Assembly: GCF_002078875.1 (NCBI RefSeq)
Contig: NC_034419.1
Span: forward strand, 18,353,516-18,417,515
Length of the DNA: 64,000 nt
Direction of reading: 5' to 3'
DNA from: Numida meleagris
Lineage: Eukaryota > Chordata > Aves > Galliformes > Numididae
Numbering within the stretch: position 1 is the first letter of the stretch; every line of letters begins with the position of its first letter. Below the pieces are notes generated by a model, which saw only the letters and a program-made list of their open reading frames with translations, ran no database searches and was not told the DNA's origin. The translations under genes were made by a program, and so were the position numbers. Shown here in pieces: positions 37,220 through 51,134 of this stretch.

Positions 37220-39540
37220 CTAATAGTGAAAGAGAACAATGCATCTGCCAGAGTCACAACACAGCACTTGGCCCGTAACCTGCGTCTCTAACTTGGGAGC
37301 AAGCACGCCCACAATGGGAGCTGCTCAGAAGTTTCACCCCAGCATTTAGAAGCTTCTGGTGACTATGAATTATCGAGCTGAAAATGACTGCCACGACTCA
37401 GAAGCAACAATCTGAGATCACCCTGGTGATCGCCTGCCTGCACTCTGCTGTCTACTGACAGTAATGAGGCCACAGTAAAGACATTTCTCTGCTCTTGCCA
37501 GAAGACACGGGGTGACCGACTGCCTATTCACCTTCAGAGGGACTGGGACTAGCCTAGCTAGCTCCCTCAATCACTGCCTTATACTAAGGAGACTTAAATG
37601 CCATTTAGTTACAAAAAGAATAAAAGCAAACAAGAGATTGAGGAGAAACAGGGACCTTCTGTAGCATCAGTTGGACTCGCATGGCCACATATGTGGGAGA
37701 TCCCTTATCCACAGGTGAGATGTCAGTGATCACATTCCATCTGACGGACCAACAGGGCGGGCTGCCTGCCCAAACGCTGCCTACTGATACAACTAATCAC
37801 CTGCATTTGAAAACTAGGCTTTTTTTTTTTTTTTTTAAGTAACACAATAATCCTTTCGTTTATCATAAGCAAACAAGTAATTGTAGTCTAGGCAGTGCTA
37901 TTGCCCTTTTCAAAGCAAAAAAGAATGCACAGGCTTCCCGATGGCTCAGTGTCACATTGCACTCACGTTCTGTTTCATGGCCATGCTGCTCTCAGAAACC
38001 TTCCAGGATGAGGACAGGAGAGGTGCTGGGCAGATCATCAGATGCTGTGTAGAAGTGCAGGACTTGCAGAAAAATGTGCTGAGTTTATCAGTCCAGCAGC
38101 ACTCAAACCTCCAACCCCCACAGCATTCACTTCAGTAGTTACCTGGATTTGCCTACAGGTTTACTGTAGAGTTAGACTAGTTCAACTACAAAGGATATCG
38201 GAACAGTGAGAGAAGATCACATCCCCCAGTCTTAAGTGACCTGCTCTAAGCATCAACTCAATGAAGCTGGGGATGATGCCCCACAGCTGGTAGGAAGCCA
38301 GAAAATTCTACGTTTGACAACATGCAACAACTTATTACCACTGACTGCAACCAGAGCAGATGAGGTGATCAGTCTCCTTTTTGCAATGGCAGTACTTTGA
38401 ACAAACTGGTAGTGGCCCAAATGGAAAAAGAACGGAATTGCAATCAAACAGAGCAAAACCCCAAAATGGAACGAGACAGCCTCTCCTATTGCGCGGCATT
38501 CTGGAACGTGAGAGATGCTCCCAGCACAGGTTGGCACTAAGATGAGCCATGTCTCTCAGCTCTTTTCTGCTTGCTGCGAAAAATAATGATCTGTTGATCT
38601 TGGTTTGTCATTCAAACTGTGTACCCACTAAGTCAGCATCTGTCTCCTTAGCGGATCTTCTTCTTTGATGTTTGCCAACTGTCAGAACCAAAGAGAAACA
38701 AAAACTACAAAAAAAACCAAACCTTCCAGAAATGCTTTTAAAATGACATTTGTCAAAAAGCCCTGATGATAACATCCATGCTAATTTCAGTACTCATCCA
38801 CAATGATATTCTGACCACGTTCATGTCCAGATTAAAAAAAAAAAATCCAATTTATATTGTCCTTCCAGGTAACAGCAGTGAGTAAAGAAACGGGCACAGG
38901 GTGAGGGCTATGTGCTGCTGCTCAGCTGATGAAATCGGGTCATAGAAAACATTACCAGAGCCATTGGTGCTTTCAGAACTCAAAGTCTTTTTTACACTTT
39001 GGAAAGCAGAGTTTAAGGTGTCTACAAAAGAAGCACTGCAGACATGGAAAAGAATGTTCTTCACAAACCAAGGGACAGCCTGCACGCTTTGAGAACCGAG
39101 GCTGATTCCCAGAATTACACTCTGTTTTCCCATCCAAACTCATTCCTTGCTTAATTAATGCAGCCCATTAAGCTCTAAAAGCAAAGAGATTGTTCCTATT
39201 AATCGGTCGGCATCAGAGATCTCTCCAAGTAGGCTTTTAATTTTACACTGAACTCTTTTACTGCCTTCTCTCCAAAGTTTGCAATCCCAAGTGAAAGGCT
39301 CCCAGCTGAGGATCACACCGCCTGTTCATGCCAAATGCACTTGGCCAAAGATGTACGAGAAAGCAGAAACAGGCTCCAGTACCACACATGCAGCAGGGGA
39401 CACGGACACCAGACTTAGAGCGCCAGCTGACGTGTATTTTTGGATGGAGACAGAAAAGTTTGGGGGGCAACCGATTTGGGGGAAGTTGCTAAAAGCTGTG
39501 AGACGTGCCTGCAAGTGATTTCAAGGTGGGCTTCCCCCTG
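37220..39540. other. Non-coding stretch, no gene seen
   Basis: Contains a T17 run (37820-37836), an A12 run (38834-38845) and a 12-bp perfect palindrome CCACATATGTGG at 37685-37696. Open frames are 95 codons or shorter. Confidence 0.5.
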
Positions 39541-39780
39541 CTTTTCTGCCCTGCGGCCGGCCTATCTGTAGCAGCACGTCAATGCACGTTAATACGTTCT
39601 GCGCGGTGCAGCTGGAGAGGGGAAGGAGCCAGGAAATCTGTCCTCTCCCGGGCAGGCCCCGACGCTCCAACAAAGCGGAGCAGGGGCTGGCGCGGCCGTG
39701 AATCGGCCCTCTGTGCCCAGCTGCCCTCACACACACTCACACATTCACTCGGCCGCCAGCTACTGCGGCAGCACCAGAGA
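39541..39780. promoter_or_regulatory. CpG-island-like segment, candidate promoter
   Basis: Hand count over 240 bp gives C 83, G 70 (64% GC) and 18 CpG, observed/expected about 0.74, the strongest CpG concentration in the window. More CpGs continue to about 39865. Dense spots are GCGCGG at 39601 and CGCGGCCG near 39691-39698. In vertebrates such a segment often marks a transcription start or an active enhancer, but no TATA box or obvious first exon is seen on either strand. The 125-codon plus frame across it (39505-39882) is not recognisable. Confidence 0.45.
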
Positions 39781-39882
39781 AAAGTGAAGGGAAGCTTTTA
39801 TGCTCTTTGCAGTTCAGCCAGTGCCCCGAAAGAGGCAGACAGCGCTTCTGATCCCGAAACGTGGCTTCTGTGCATGGGGTAA

Positions 39883-42800
39883 AGATGAATAGCTCAGGAA
39901 GCACTTCCACAGCCTGGGCCTGTAAGCTGTGGTTTCTGCCAGCACCGATCTCCAGTCTGAAATGTCTCGCCTTTGTGCAGAAATCCCAGTTTACTGATGG
40001 CCTTGGTTAGCCGTGCAGGATCATTAAAATCATTCTCAAGACACAGACCACTTATTTAGTGTGGATTTTCAGTTCTGGTGAGAAGATGAAGGTACCCGCT
40101 TTGTGAGCAGGTTTATCGTCAGCTCCCCATCCAGACGCCGCTATGCCCCCCCACCATCCGCCCCTTCCAGCGGCCAAAGAGGAGCGTGCAGAACCTGCTC
40201 ATTGATCAGAGACCTGCTACTGCTTACAGAGGTGCAGAGGGCAGAACAGCATGTGGTGCCCTACAGCTCTTGCTCTACAGAAAGCCCAGGGTAAAACCTC
40301 CCTTAAATGCATAGAAGTGATCCTCTGCGCTTTGTAACCTGGTCCTGTAGAGAGGTGCTTCCATGCTAGGTTGTGGTTACGAAGGTGAAGAAGCAGGAAG
40401 AAAGGAATCACACAGCTGTAAGAAAACAGAGCAATCTGCCAGCACTGACTCTCCCTCACTACTTTGCCGCTAGAAAAAATAAGGTTTGGCTAGACAGAAA
40501 CAACATCTCTACAAGTCCTTTGCTTCTAGATGATCCACAATCACATCGTAGCTTGGAAATTTTCTTTCAAATAATTCTGGAGTTTGAGGAGCTCAAACCA
40601 TATCTAGGCAAAGACAGATGAGGAAGTTCAGCCTGTTCCCGATACGTCCCTGTGAAATCTAAGTCTTTTCCTGGGTTTCCAGATGAATATAACAGTATGT
40701 CTATGCTAGAACCCACCACCACCCATGGATTTCAGAGGAGGCATTCTTAGCTGCTCACACTATGTGGCTGCTTCTGCTCTGGCCCCTGTGCTCCATGGGG
40801 AGGGGTTGGCATCCTTCGGACCACAGCTGGAGGTGCCCACGTTGTTACTGACCTGTTCTCTACAGATGAATGTTTCTTTCAGTTGATTATAGAAATCTCA
40901 GCACTGGGAGGTGAGTGCATCCACACTGACGAGCCCCTCTGTTTCAACACCACAGTTATGTGTAAGCAGTAGGTGTAGGCACCCATCAGCGTAATGCAAA
41001 TCCTTCCCTGGAGGAGGATACATAAGCAACACTGCACACATATGAAATGAATTGGTAAAAACTTCTTGATTTGATGCCAAACAGCAGGTGATCAATTGAA
41101 GAATACTTTGGTTTTTGCAGATTAATAAATGCATTTTACAGGAACGGTGGTGACCGGGAGATTCAGATACATCCTTGATAACAATTCTGTATCTTCAAAC
41201 AATAGTAAGGGCTAATGGCTTACAAATTACTAAATAAACAAAATCAGTACTCTCTGATTGCCCAGAATTACTTCTTGAAACATCCAATTTGCCTCCTCTT
41301 TAAAATCCCCCATAAAAACAGGTTTGTTGGATTCCAGCTTTCCTTATCTATTTTTTCACCTGACCATCTGCCGAAGTGCTACAACAACAAGCCTACTTTC
41401 CATTGCAGTTAGTAGCTAACAAAAGGAAAAAGGAGATGATCAGTCGCTTTGAAATTGTCTCCTTGTGTTCAGCGAAGGAAACAGAGGAGCACATAGGAAC
41501 AGGACAATACCGTAGGGAAGGGCAAACAACCAGCCCCATCGCTGCCAGCTGATCCCAACAGCTGCTCAACAGCAGCATGGCACATTGACACTCGCAGACA
41601 GAGGGGCATGGAAATCATTTTACTACTATTCCTCTGTCTTGAGTAACCAACTCAACCAAAAAATATAACCAGATCTCTTCCTATTCTTCTTTACATGTAG
41701 AGAACGAAGTTCATACTTCAACAACACTTTCTAAAAGAAAGCTGCAAATATAACAAGAATGAGAAAGACAGGAGAATTAAAAAAAAAAACAGATATCTGA
41801 GGGACACTGTGTCATGGTGTTGACACACTGCAAGGCTTTTCTGCAAAGATATGCCAAGTAAAAACAATTGTTTCTGCCCAAACTTAGTAATTCACTAAAA
41901 GCTACTGAAAAAATTCTACATAATAATGCAAAACAAATATATATATAACCACTCGTGTAAGTGTTATTTACCAGCACTGCCACGCTTGTCAAAAAATGAA
42001 TTTGCACACTCCAGTCACACAATACTGCTAACAAAAAGATTATACATCCTTGTCAAAAGAGAAGAATGAGTAACTACTGACTCCAGTGGCTACTGATCCC
42101 AGAGAGCACGACTAACTCGAGCAGAATCTGCACACGTGGGCAGTCCCTCTGCTAAGGCCGCAGCAGCTCCAGGAGCAGCGAGAAGCAGCCAGCTCCCCTG
42201 TGCCTGCCCAGAGTGCCCAGCTCTTCCACCCGGCCCTGCTATGAAGCTGCTCCCTTTCTCCTCTTCGTTACAGGAGAACAAAGCTTCTTACAGAAGCTGA
42301 AAGGAAAAAACCCTCACTCCCATAAAGGGCAGAACACTACAGATGTGAAACCTTTTACTGTATATTTGGCACATCTATTACGTAGATACCAAGTAACGAA
42401 GTCAGAGCCTCGACCTCTTTCCAGCATCCCTGTTCGATGCCATGCAGCCACCATCAGCTGCAGCACATCCCAGAGCCCCTCCAGCAGAGCAGGCACTGCG
42501 GGTTTCAGATAAGCAACGCTGTTAGATGTGGCTTGACCTGACTGATAACCACTTTCATTACCCACACCTTGGACAATATTTACATTATTCAATTGTAGAA
42601 CAAAAGAATAAATATATAGCAGCAAATGTCGTTATTCATTTCAGAACTGGGCACTGAAGAAAATGAGATTTATACACGGTCCACCCAAGAGCAGATCCTT
42701 ACCCACCCTGGCTGAGTTCTGTGTGTCGCAGTGTGATACATGGGAACCAACTATTTTCCAGAACCAGATTCAAATTCATGACTTATCACAATGCAAGGTC

Positions 42801-43170
42801 CTAAGGGTAATGAGGTGTGAGTAATAGCTGCTGATAATGCTAAGATACCCATCACTACTAATCGTTAAGCTTCACTTTTCCAATTGTTTCTGAGATTCCA
42901 CTGGTAACAGCCGCCCTGAGCTTGCTGATGGCTTTTTTTCCCTTTGGCTGCTCTGAGCATTTCTATTTGGAGCAAAAGTTCTCATTTGCTCGGAGTGTTA
43001 TTATTTACAGCAATCAATATTGCTACGGAAAGCAAATGGTCACCTCAGCTTTACTCACTGATGAGAAAACTGAAACAAACTCAGCATTTTGGCTTACATG
43101 GACATTTTGAATACCTTACTCTAAATACAAGCGGAATAATTTCTCCGCAATGAAGTATTTATGTGACCAG
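39883..43170. other. Non-coding stretch, no gene seen
   Basis: AT-rich to mixed DNA. An exact octamer lies at 40994-41001, an A11 run at 41779-41789 and a short (AT)n near 41938-41946. Open frames reach 103 codons without recognisable content. Confidence 0.5.
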
Positions 43171-43437
43171 CTAAGAAGGCATCTCTCCATTATTTCCAAC
43201 TCGCACTGACCGGAGGATGGGCATGACATCAGTGTGAAGGAGAAAGCACACCCAGTACGCTGCACTCTTGGTATGGTTATGGACAAGGATGCCCAGCAAA
43301 GCATCCACGAGTGTTCTGGAGGCCAGGAAGCCCAGCATACAGCTCCTGCCATCTTTTTCTCTTACTGTAAAGGCATTGAAGCCACTTTCAACTTCTAATA
43401 GCTGGTCAAACTTTTGTTCCAGGACATCACAACTCAT
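43171..43437 (-). other. 88-codon minus-strand ATG frame, possible exon
   Basis: The minus-strand frame starts at a true ATG (43435-43437) and reads MSCDVLEQKFDQLLEVESG, later VREKDGRSCMLGFLASRTLV and a Leu/Ile-rich stretch. Composition is balanced and protein-like, and its direction agrees with the base skew. A possible donor, CCG|GTCAGT, lies inside at about 43209-43217. Against it: an in-frame TGA lies just two codons upstream, no pyrimidine tract precedes the frame, and I recognise no family. It could be a chance frame or a remnant of an old insertion. Confidence 0.2.
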
Positions 43438-46240
43438 TCCTCAGACCATAATGCTACTGCAGTGGATGCATTTATCACTGCGGTTATGGACGTGTCAAGT
43501 AACTGCATGTATATTTATGTTGTAGCTGCTGACATTTCAGGAAATTCTTTTTATGTAAGAAAATAATAAGCATTTACTAATCATTTTGCCTCAGGCTGGT
43601 TGGCCTCTACCCTGCCAGTACACGTGTTCTTGAAACCACTCTTCAGTGCTACACTGAAAATCACAGCCCACACTGCTGGCATCCCCAGGACTTTGCTGGT
43701 AATGTATCTGGTTAACTTATGCAGTGAATTAAGAATTTCTGCCAAAAAGTCTTTGTCCTGATGATATCACAACGACAGTCTTTAAATTCAGCTGGAAAAA
43801 CAGCATATGCATGTTTTAAGCATTATGAATTCAATTCATTATTGCATATTAGCACTTCTCTCTAGCAAATGAGTAGCTTGAGAAAATCAGTGGGACTTTC
43901 CATTTACCTAACGTTAAGACCATCTTTACCTTGATGAATCACATCTAACGTTTCCTCATCAGACAGACCACAGAATACACATGCAATAGACCAAACAGTG
44001 GAGAAAAAAAATGAGAAGGTTATGGTTTTATCCACACCTCCAGCATTATTTACTACATTACATATTGTTCCTTTACTGTATAGCACTCATTGCAATAGGG
44101 TTCAGGCTACGACTGGGATTCTGAGATGTTGCAGCTTGAAGTAAAGAAGTAAAACTGGAGAAAAAACAGCCTGAAGTGGAGAGAAACAAGTCCCATTTCT
44201 CAGGCATCGCCGTGGCAGCAAGGAAGTTAATAAAGCTGCCAATAAAACAGGCAGCCACACACACACCGACCTGTTATTAAAGGAACAGAAAATACCAACT
44301 TTTCTATAGAATCTTCGAAAGCTCAACAACAGTCCTTGATACAGTTACATATTTGCTATATAATTGCATCAGAGAGCCCTGGAGAAAGGTCTTTCTTTTG
44401 TGCTCTATTATGTCCTTAAATAGCCTGCCACATTTTCCAGTCATATTTGGCTCTCCAAGGCTGTTTCAAAAGGTGGGCCAGGACCGCTAACTTCCACATG
44501 TATAAAATAAGGAGAGCAGACAGCAGGCTGACGTGAGTGACCCCCACCAGCTAAAACCTGTGAGAAGTTTCCTGGCAGTGCTCAGTTACACGCTCTCCAT
44601 CGCTCCTAGGACAAACCACACGCACCAGCAGGCACAAGGGTTCCCAGCGCCGCGCTGAGCTGCTGGAGCTCGCCGGGCTGCCGGACAGAATGAGAGGAAA
44701 CGAGCTCAAGCAGTTACCGTTTGTTGGGTTTCTTTAACTATATAATTTAAAGTAGTCGCAGAAATAGTACAAACGTTTGGGGTATTTTTGTTTGTTTTCT
44801 TCTGCTGGTATTTGTCTCGTCACATCGGGATTTGCCATTTTCAGGCTCTAGCTTTCAAAAAGCAACAAACTTGTATGGAACGACCTCCAGCTTCGTGCCT
44901 GCAGAGGACCTAGCAAGTTGTAGGCATATCCCTTCATTTATGAAGCATATCAACCATTACACACGTTAGAATCAACAAAGAGAGCCACTTCATGCCCATT
45001 TCAGAACCCTCCACCTCTCTAAGTGCTCCAGAGAAGAGGGAGGATACAAAGCAGTGGCCCCTGACTACAAAACATTGGAAGTGACCACACGTTCAGAGGA
45101 TACAAACTTGGGGATTTGCTTCATGAGGAGCAGCACACACCGGCCTTGTCCCAGGAGGAGACAGACAGGGACAGAAGGCAGGACTGCAGCCAGCAACGCA
45201 GCTGCACAAGGAGGTTGGGCTCAGCCAACACACCACAGATAGGATTTGTGCTTCCTGCCCTCATAGGGTGGTGCACTGGGGGGGGGAAACCAAAGGACAA
45301 CCAGGAGCTGTCAAGCACCAGCAGAGCCCAGGAGTGAGCACATGGCAGCTCTCAGCTCCCCAGCCGTGTGCTTCCAGCCAGCCCCACTGCTCTGCAGGAC
45401 CAGCACAGGTTCACTACCCCACGCTGATCTGTGCTGCTTCTAAAGCGAGCAGCCAAGGTCGCAGCGTTTCTTTATTCATGCAATTCTGACTTCTCAGACA
45501 AGCAAGGCCCAATAAATGCATTTTTCCAGCATCCCGCTTCCAGCAGCCCCAAGGCATACAGCAGAGAACAGAAATTTGCCTAATTAAAGACCCCTTTCTG
45601 AAAAATTTAGCCCTTGCTGCCTTGCTCAAGGTCATACACTAAGTGGCTGGAGAGGAAACTGCTCTGCGAAGCAGCAGCGGCGTGAGGAGCACAAGCCTCA
45701 TGTAACAGCAGCAGCAGCCCTGGTGCTCAGCGCTGTCAGAACTAGGTTCTGTTCTCAGGCAAAGCTGAGCGAGGAGGCAAAAGCAAATAGCAACAGAACA
45801 TGAGTTTGTAATGGCTATTTTTTGTTCTTAATTAGACCATTTTCTAAGAAAAAGGTTGATGGGGAGTATGAAGCAAAATTGTTTCTAAATCTAATTGTTG
45901 TGGTTCTGCTGGATTGCTTGGATGCTAAGGTTAGATCAGCAGACTGCAGGTTTTCCTTAGGCGTATTATTCATATTAAGGAAGCAGAGACCAAAACATCT
46001 GAAACACATCCAATTTTTTTTTTTTTTTTAAGTCATATTGAACAATGGTCTAATCAGCACTATCAGCTAGTGTACAGGGAGAACGTTACCAGCATTCTCA
46101 TGACTTTATACTCTGTAACTCCTATTTGATTTTAAAAATTAAAAAGATAAAAAAATAGAAGCAAATGAATGTAATTTACCAGTATTTTTTCCTTGAAAAG
46201 CATTAAGGCACTTGTAGAAATTCCTCCTTTTTCATATTAA
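43438..46240. other. Non-coding stretch, no gene seen
   Basis: A short GC-rich spot at about 44645-44695 has seven or so CpGs but is far too small for an island. A G9 run lies at about 45279-45287 and a T16 run at 46014-46029. No recognised gene. Confidence 0.5.
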
Positions 46241-46243
46241 AAT

Positions 46244-46261
46244 ATACTTTTTAAAAAGTAT
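46244..46261. repeat. 18-bp perfect palindrome
   Basis: ATACTTTTTAAAAAGTAT is identical to its reverse complement. It sits in an AT-rich patch, where such palindromes arise more readily, so significance is modest. Confidence 0.9.
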
Positions 46262-49200
46262 TGCACCCCAAATACCTAACATACTACTGTTTCTCTGCTT
46301 ATTTCCTACCTTGTTTTTCTGAATTCATCACTCAGCATGAAACAACTGGGCCAGCAAGCACCAAATCTTACATCATCACCATGTTCTATTTAAACAGTTC
46401 CTCTGACATTTAACATACAGTACGAACCCATACTCAAACTAAAGCACTCAGTAACTGGGGAGTACCAGACAAGGTGAAGGATTTCAGCAAAGTAGGAAAA
46501 AATGTTCTGAACACAACTGGCAGCTCTTGGCCAGTGGAAAAAAAAAAAAATAAAAAAAATCAATGTTGTTACTTTAAGTTATCTGGGAATTGAAATAAAA
46601 TCCACTTTGGTCTTGGTTACTGATTTAATTGATATTAATAGTCCTACGGGCTCAGTCTTTAATATACACTAAATCCTGCTAGAATCATCACGCAGTCATC
46701 AATGCTTCTGATTTACACTTATGCTCAAACAGAATTTGCCGCGCTGCTGTCCTTAGGAATGCTGATGCAAGGAAGGGATGCACAAGTCCTGCTGTAGCAA
46801 CTAACAACAGCTTTTCAGCATGCATCCAAGCCAAGGGTGTCACAGCAAGTCAAAGTATTGCATGAGATCTGTCATAATTCCAACTGAACCCACAGAATGA
46901 CCTCCAGTAGCTCCCAGGTGTAAGGAACTAGCCTGATTCTTGCAAGTGAGAGTCCATGTTGTGCTCCTACTCAACACGATGCTGACAGTAACCCCGCACC
47001 CAACCTGCAGGATCACAAGTCAGTGAGTATGTGCTGTACACAGCGGAGCACGTACGCTGCTGTAATAGGATAATTCAGTGCTATGAAGATCAGTGGGAGC
47101 GATGATTGAACAAGTTGTTCTACATTTTGGTTACCTCATCTACAATCTTTTCTTCACAGAATATGAAATTTTAACAAAGGGATGAACTGAAGATTTATGA
47201 ATCCAATACTTCTACTGAAAAATATTAGGCTCTTTATTTGCAGATTCAATCAGTCTCTGCAAACTTAAGGTAAGCCAATAGTCACTGAAATAAGCACAGT
47301 CTTGGTTCTACTATGATTTCCTAGAATCAATGAGCTATAATGCAAACGTTTGCCCACAAGCATGAGAAGCAGCAGCCCTGCCTGCACTGCCAGTGATCAT
47401 GACTAATAGAGACCTGCCATGGGAACGGATAGCATGGAATGGGAATGACTGCCACGCAGCCTTGTTCCATTTGTTTCCATTTTCAAGTAATCACACAATA
47501 TAAAATTCTGTATTGTTGTTAGCTGCCAGAACAGGTGGTGTAAGGAGAAAAATAATTTAAGAACTGATTGGTATGAAAGCACGGTCCCAATCTGCAGCAT
47601 TCTTCACTTTGTTCTAATGGGAGGTGGAATTAGCTGACTGAGTAAACCGTGCTGCTTTGTCACCGGAATTCCCTGCTACATACCCACACGCCTGCACTCT
47701 GCAGACAGCACAGCACGCTGATTCTAACACTCGGGTATGCCACATGAAGCCCTGATGACCTCTGATGGAGATGCCCGAACCACGCCCCTGAACTTGCCCA
47801 AAATTCCTGGTTTAGATTCCTGGCTTTCCATCTCCACACGGGTCCTCAGCAGCCTCACAGACTGCACACATGCAGGGATGCCCCATGAGCACCCGGGGAA
47901 TGTGGGATTCCAGGCTCATGCTGCACCCATCTCCCAGCAGAGCCCTCCAGGCTGAGCCCACACTCACTGAATGCTGACGGGACTCGGCCTGCCCCCCAGC
48001 AGCAGTACCTGGGTGAAATCCCTGTAGGACTACATCAGTAGACACCCCTAACAAATTCTTTCAAGAACCATTACTGTCTGTACTCCTTACTTGAGTAACT
48101 ACGCACAGCCGGCTCTAGGCACTACTTCAATTCCCATTACATCGGGGTTTCTTCTAGGACCATGACTTTTCTTCGCAATTCTAATCTTTCACTGCTCATA
48201 ATATACAACACAGAACTACTTAATCCTTGATCTTGATTAGCACTACTGAATTTCAACAGTTTTACTCCTAACGAGTAGCTCTAGATGCCACAAAATAACG
48301 ACAGTTGGTTTTGTAGGGCGCTGGGTCTGTAGGCCTCGTGCTGCAGCCCGGGAATGGAACCTGGGCAGCGCTCTGACCACATCGCTGCTCACGATCCCTG
48401 CATGCAGCCACACTGCTGTCACACAACAGCACCAAACGAAGCAGCTCGAGCTTTTATCCTCCCCACCATGGCACCAATGAAACTCTTTTCTTGCCAATGC
48501 ACAGCAGCGGTGACATCTGCAGCAAAGGCACATGGGTCAGACACAAGAGAACTAGAACCAGAAACGAATTCTTAGGAGAGGGAAAAAAAAAAGAAATTAA
48601 AACACTTAATTGCAGCAAAGAAATACGCAACAGCAAACAGCTCTGCAAAAAGAATATTTTATGCCTACAGCCACAGGGGACAAGCCAATGGCTATATAGA
48701 TGCCAAATAAAATAAATCGCGGCCCTAAAATTAGATGGAGACAGATTTTGCACATGTACACAGCAACTCAGCATTCAGATGAATTTATTGCAAAGAATAC
48801 AAGGCATGCCATGTTTGTCACTGCTCCTCATTTCCTGCTTCCATCTGTTTAGACCCTGCTGAAATCTGCTGTTGTACATTACACTACCTCTTTTCTCCGG
48901 GTCTATCTGGTTCTTACCATAAAAGTGAGCGATGGAAAGGCCAGCGTTAGGCCTGGTGCCTCTGTTTTGTACACAGAGCCTTTACTGCAGTACTGCAGGA
49001 TCTAGAGACAAGCAAAATGCCCAGCAAAGTGAAAATAAAAATAAAGTGGAAAAAAAAACTACTTCACAATCTGCTCCGAAGGCTGTTACATGCTATCAAA
49101 GCTGTGGCACTTTTCAGCAGTGAAACCCAAATGAAATCTACACTCAGCCTCACCAAGAGAAATGTGTACTATCACAAGACAGCAGAAAGTGCACAGAGCT

Positions 49201-51134
49201 TGCTGTTTTATTAGGACCTGCTGTGCATGGAAGCTGAATTACACAAGAATGTCAATTGCACAAGCAACTCTCCATCAATACTAGCTATGCCAGTTATTAA
49301 AATGGAATTTATCAGCATTCTCGCTATCACGAGCGCAGCAGGGAAATGGATGAGTGCATTCCATCAGTTCAGCTCTCAGCAGGACTGGGACTGGGTACCA
49401 CTCAGGGTGCTCGGCCTTGCCCAGGGTACTACGTAGAGACAGCTCTCTGCAGAGATGCTGGAACATGCTGCAAGCCTACAACTAGATCCTAAAAGGTAAT
49501 GAAGGTACCGTGGATTAAATACTAGGAAAATAGATGCTGAATAGCTGGATGACTTTGAATGACAACAAATTTAACAGCCCCCAAAGTATTCTCAAAGTTC
49601 TCACCTTCAAGAGCTCCTGGGTAAACACACTGGCCATCAAAAGCGACGGTCCTGAAGTTGATCCAAAGAAACACCTTATAAATGAGCCTACTTATAGTAA
49701 CAAGTCAGGATATTCCATTACAACATTCTGTAAATGTTCCTTTTATCACTACAGAGAGATCTACTGTGGAAAATGAATATTAATAACACAGGAAGGTTGA
49801 TTTTTAATGGGCTCTGCGATTCTTGCCCCATCTGTCTCCATTTCTGCAGTTGGTACAAAGAAACCCAGTAGTGCCCTCCAACACTCCTGTGTCAAAACAG
49901 CAACCCCCAACCAGATGTCCTTCTGCACCTCCTCCTGCACTGCAAGAGCCATCAGCATGCAGGTATTCCAAACAACAAACTTCACGCTTTACTTCCTAAG
50001 GACATACAATAATATGTTTGGTTGCCGCTACAAAAATGAAAAAAAAAATCACAAAATAAAAAGAAAACAAAGAAAAAGCCTCAAAACAACAACAAAAAAA
50101 AACAGTTGGCTACTGATTTTGTCTGAGCTATTACTGATTATTAATTCCTGTTTACACCTGCAGGAATTCCCAGTGTCACCATGCTCCCTTCAAGCCAGCC
50201 CTGCTACAGACTGGCCACCATTCCAAAGGCTGTAGGAAGGGTGCCCGGGGGAACTTTTCATGCTTGTTTTTTTGAAACCACGAGAGTTTTAAGGTTTAAA
50301 GCAGAAGGTCAAAAGCCTTCTTCTAAACTATTCCAGGAGAAACATTTACACATTCTCGCTGTTCAAGAAAAACAATAAAATTTTACAAGGTTTAAATAAA
50401 ACAAGGCCAGTAGCTAATGCTGAAAGCTGGCATTTTACCAGCTGCCAAGAGCAGATCAATAAATAACCACCTTCAACTACAGCAAGAAAGGCTTAGCAGT
50501 GTATTATCGGTGACCTGCGATGGGGGAAGGACATGGGCTGTGCTGGTGTTGGTGCAGGGAGAACAGGGTCAGCCCCTCCACACCCAGGTCAGGCAGTTGT
50601 CCTGCTGTCCCTGGTGACACCAAGCAGATTAAAAGTCCCTTGCTCCAACTGTTACCTTTTTCTACCCCTAATCACCCTTCCATTTTTGTGCAGAACTTCC
50701 ACAGACTCAGGATGCTTTTAATGTCATAATGTTTTAATGTCTTTTAAAAAAATTACCAGGGAAAAGCATGACTATGGAGCAAGGCAAGTGCCTGAGCTTT
50801 ATTTAGGTGTTATAAAAGACACTGTGCAGAGAGCACTGTAAGTAACAAAACTGCAATGCCCTTCTTTCCTCTTAAAGTGCAATTACTGTGAATAGCATCT
50901 TTGGAATTCAAGGATTTTTCATAGAGGAACTACTTAGTATGCATGCAGACCCCGTGTGAAGACAGACAAACAAGTCAGCGAGTTTGGCAAGGCCGCTTGG
51001 CGGCGGTTGTTGGGCTCAGCACTGCAGCTCTACCACCTGCACCCGGGCCGTGCTCTGCCCCCGGTGCTGCAGGAGCTCTGGGAGCTCAGCCCCAGTGGTG
51101 CACGGCCCGGAGTGCCAGCATCTCTCCATGTGTT
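46262..51134. other. Non-coding stretch, no gene seen
   Basis: Open frames at or below 142 codons, not recognised. Low-complexity A-rich DNA lies at 46538-46559 and 50037-50103. A plausible plus-strand donor (AAG|GTAAGC) occurs near 47270 without a partner. Confidence 0.5.
50037..50103 (+). repeat. A-rich low-complexity tract
   Basis: About 67 bp dominated by A runs interrupted by C, G or T (AAAACAAAG, AACAACAAC). No CR1 or SINE body is recognisable on either side, so a retroposed poly(A) tail is possible but not supported. Confidence 0.8.

Noticed and set aside
39568..39600. TAGCAGCACG resembling the 5' end of the miR-15/16 family
   Set aside because: There is no complementary arm within hairpin distance, so no precursor can form.
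655..41001. Five exact POU octamers across the window
   Set aside because: About two or more are expected by chance in AT-rich DNA of this length; only the 27985 site has supporting context.
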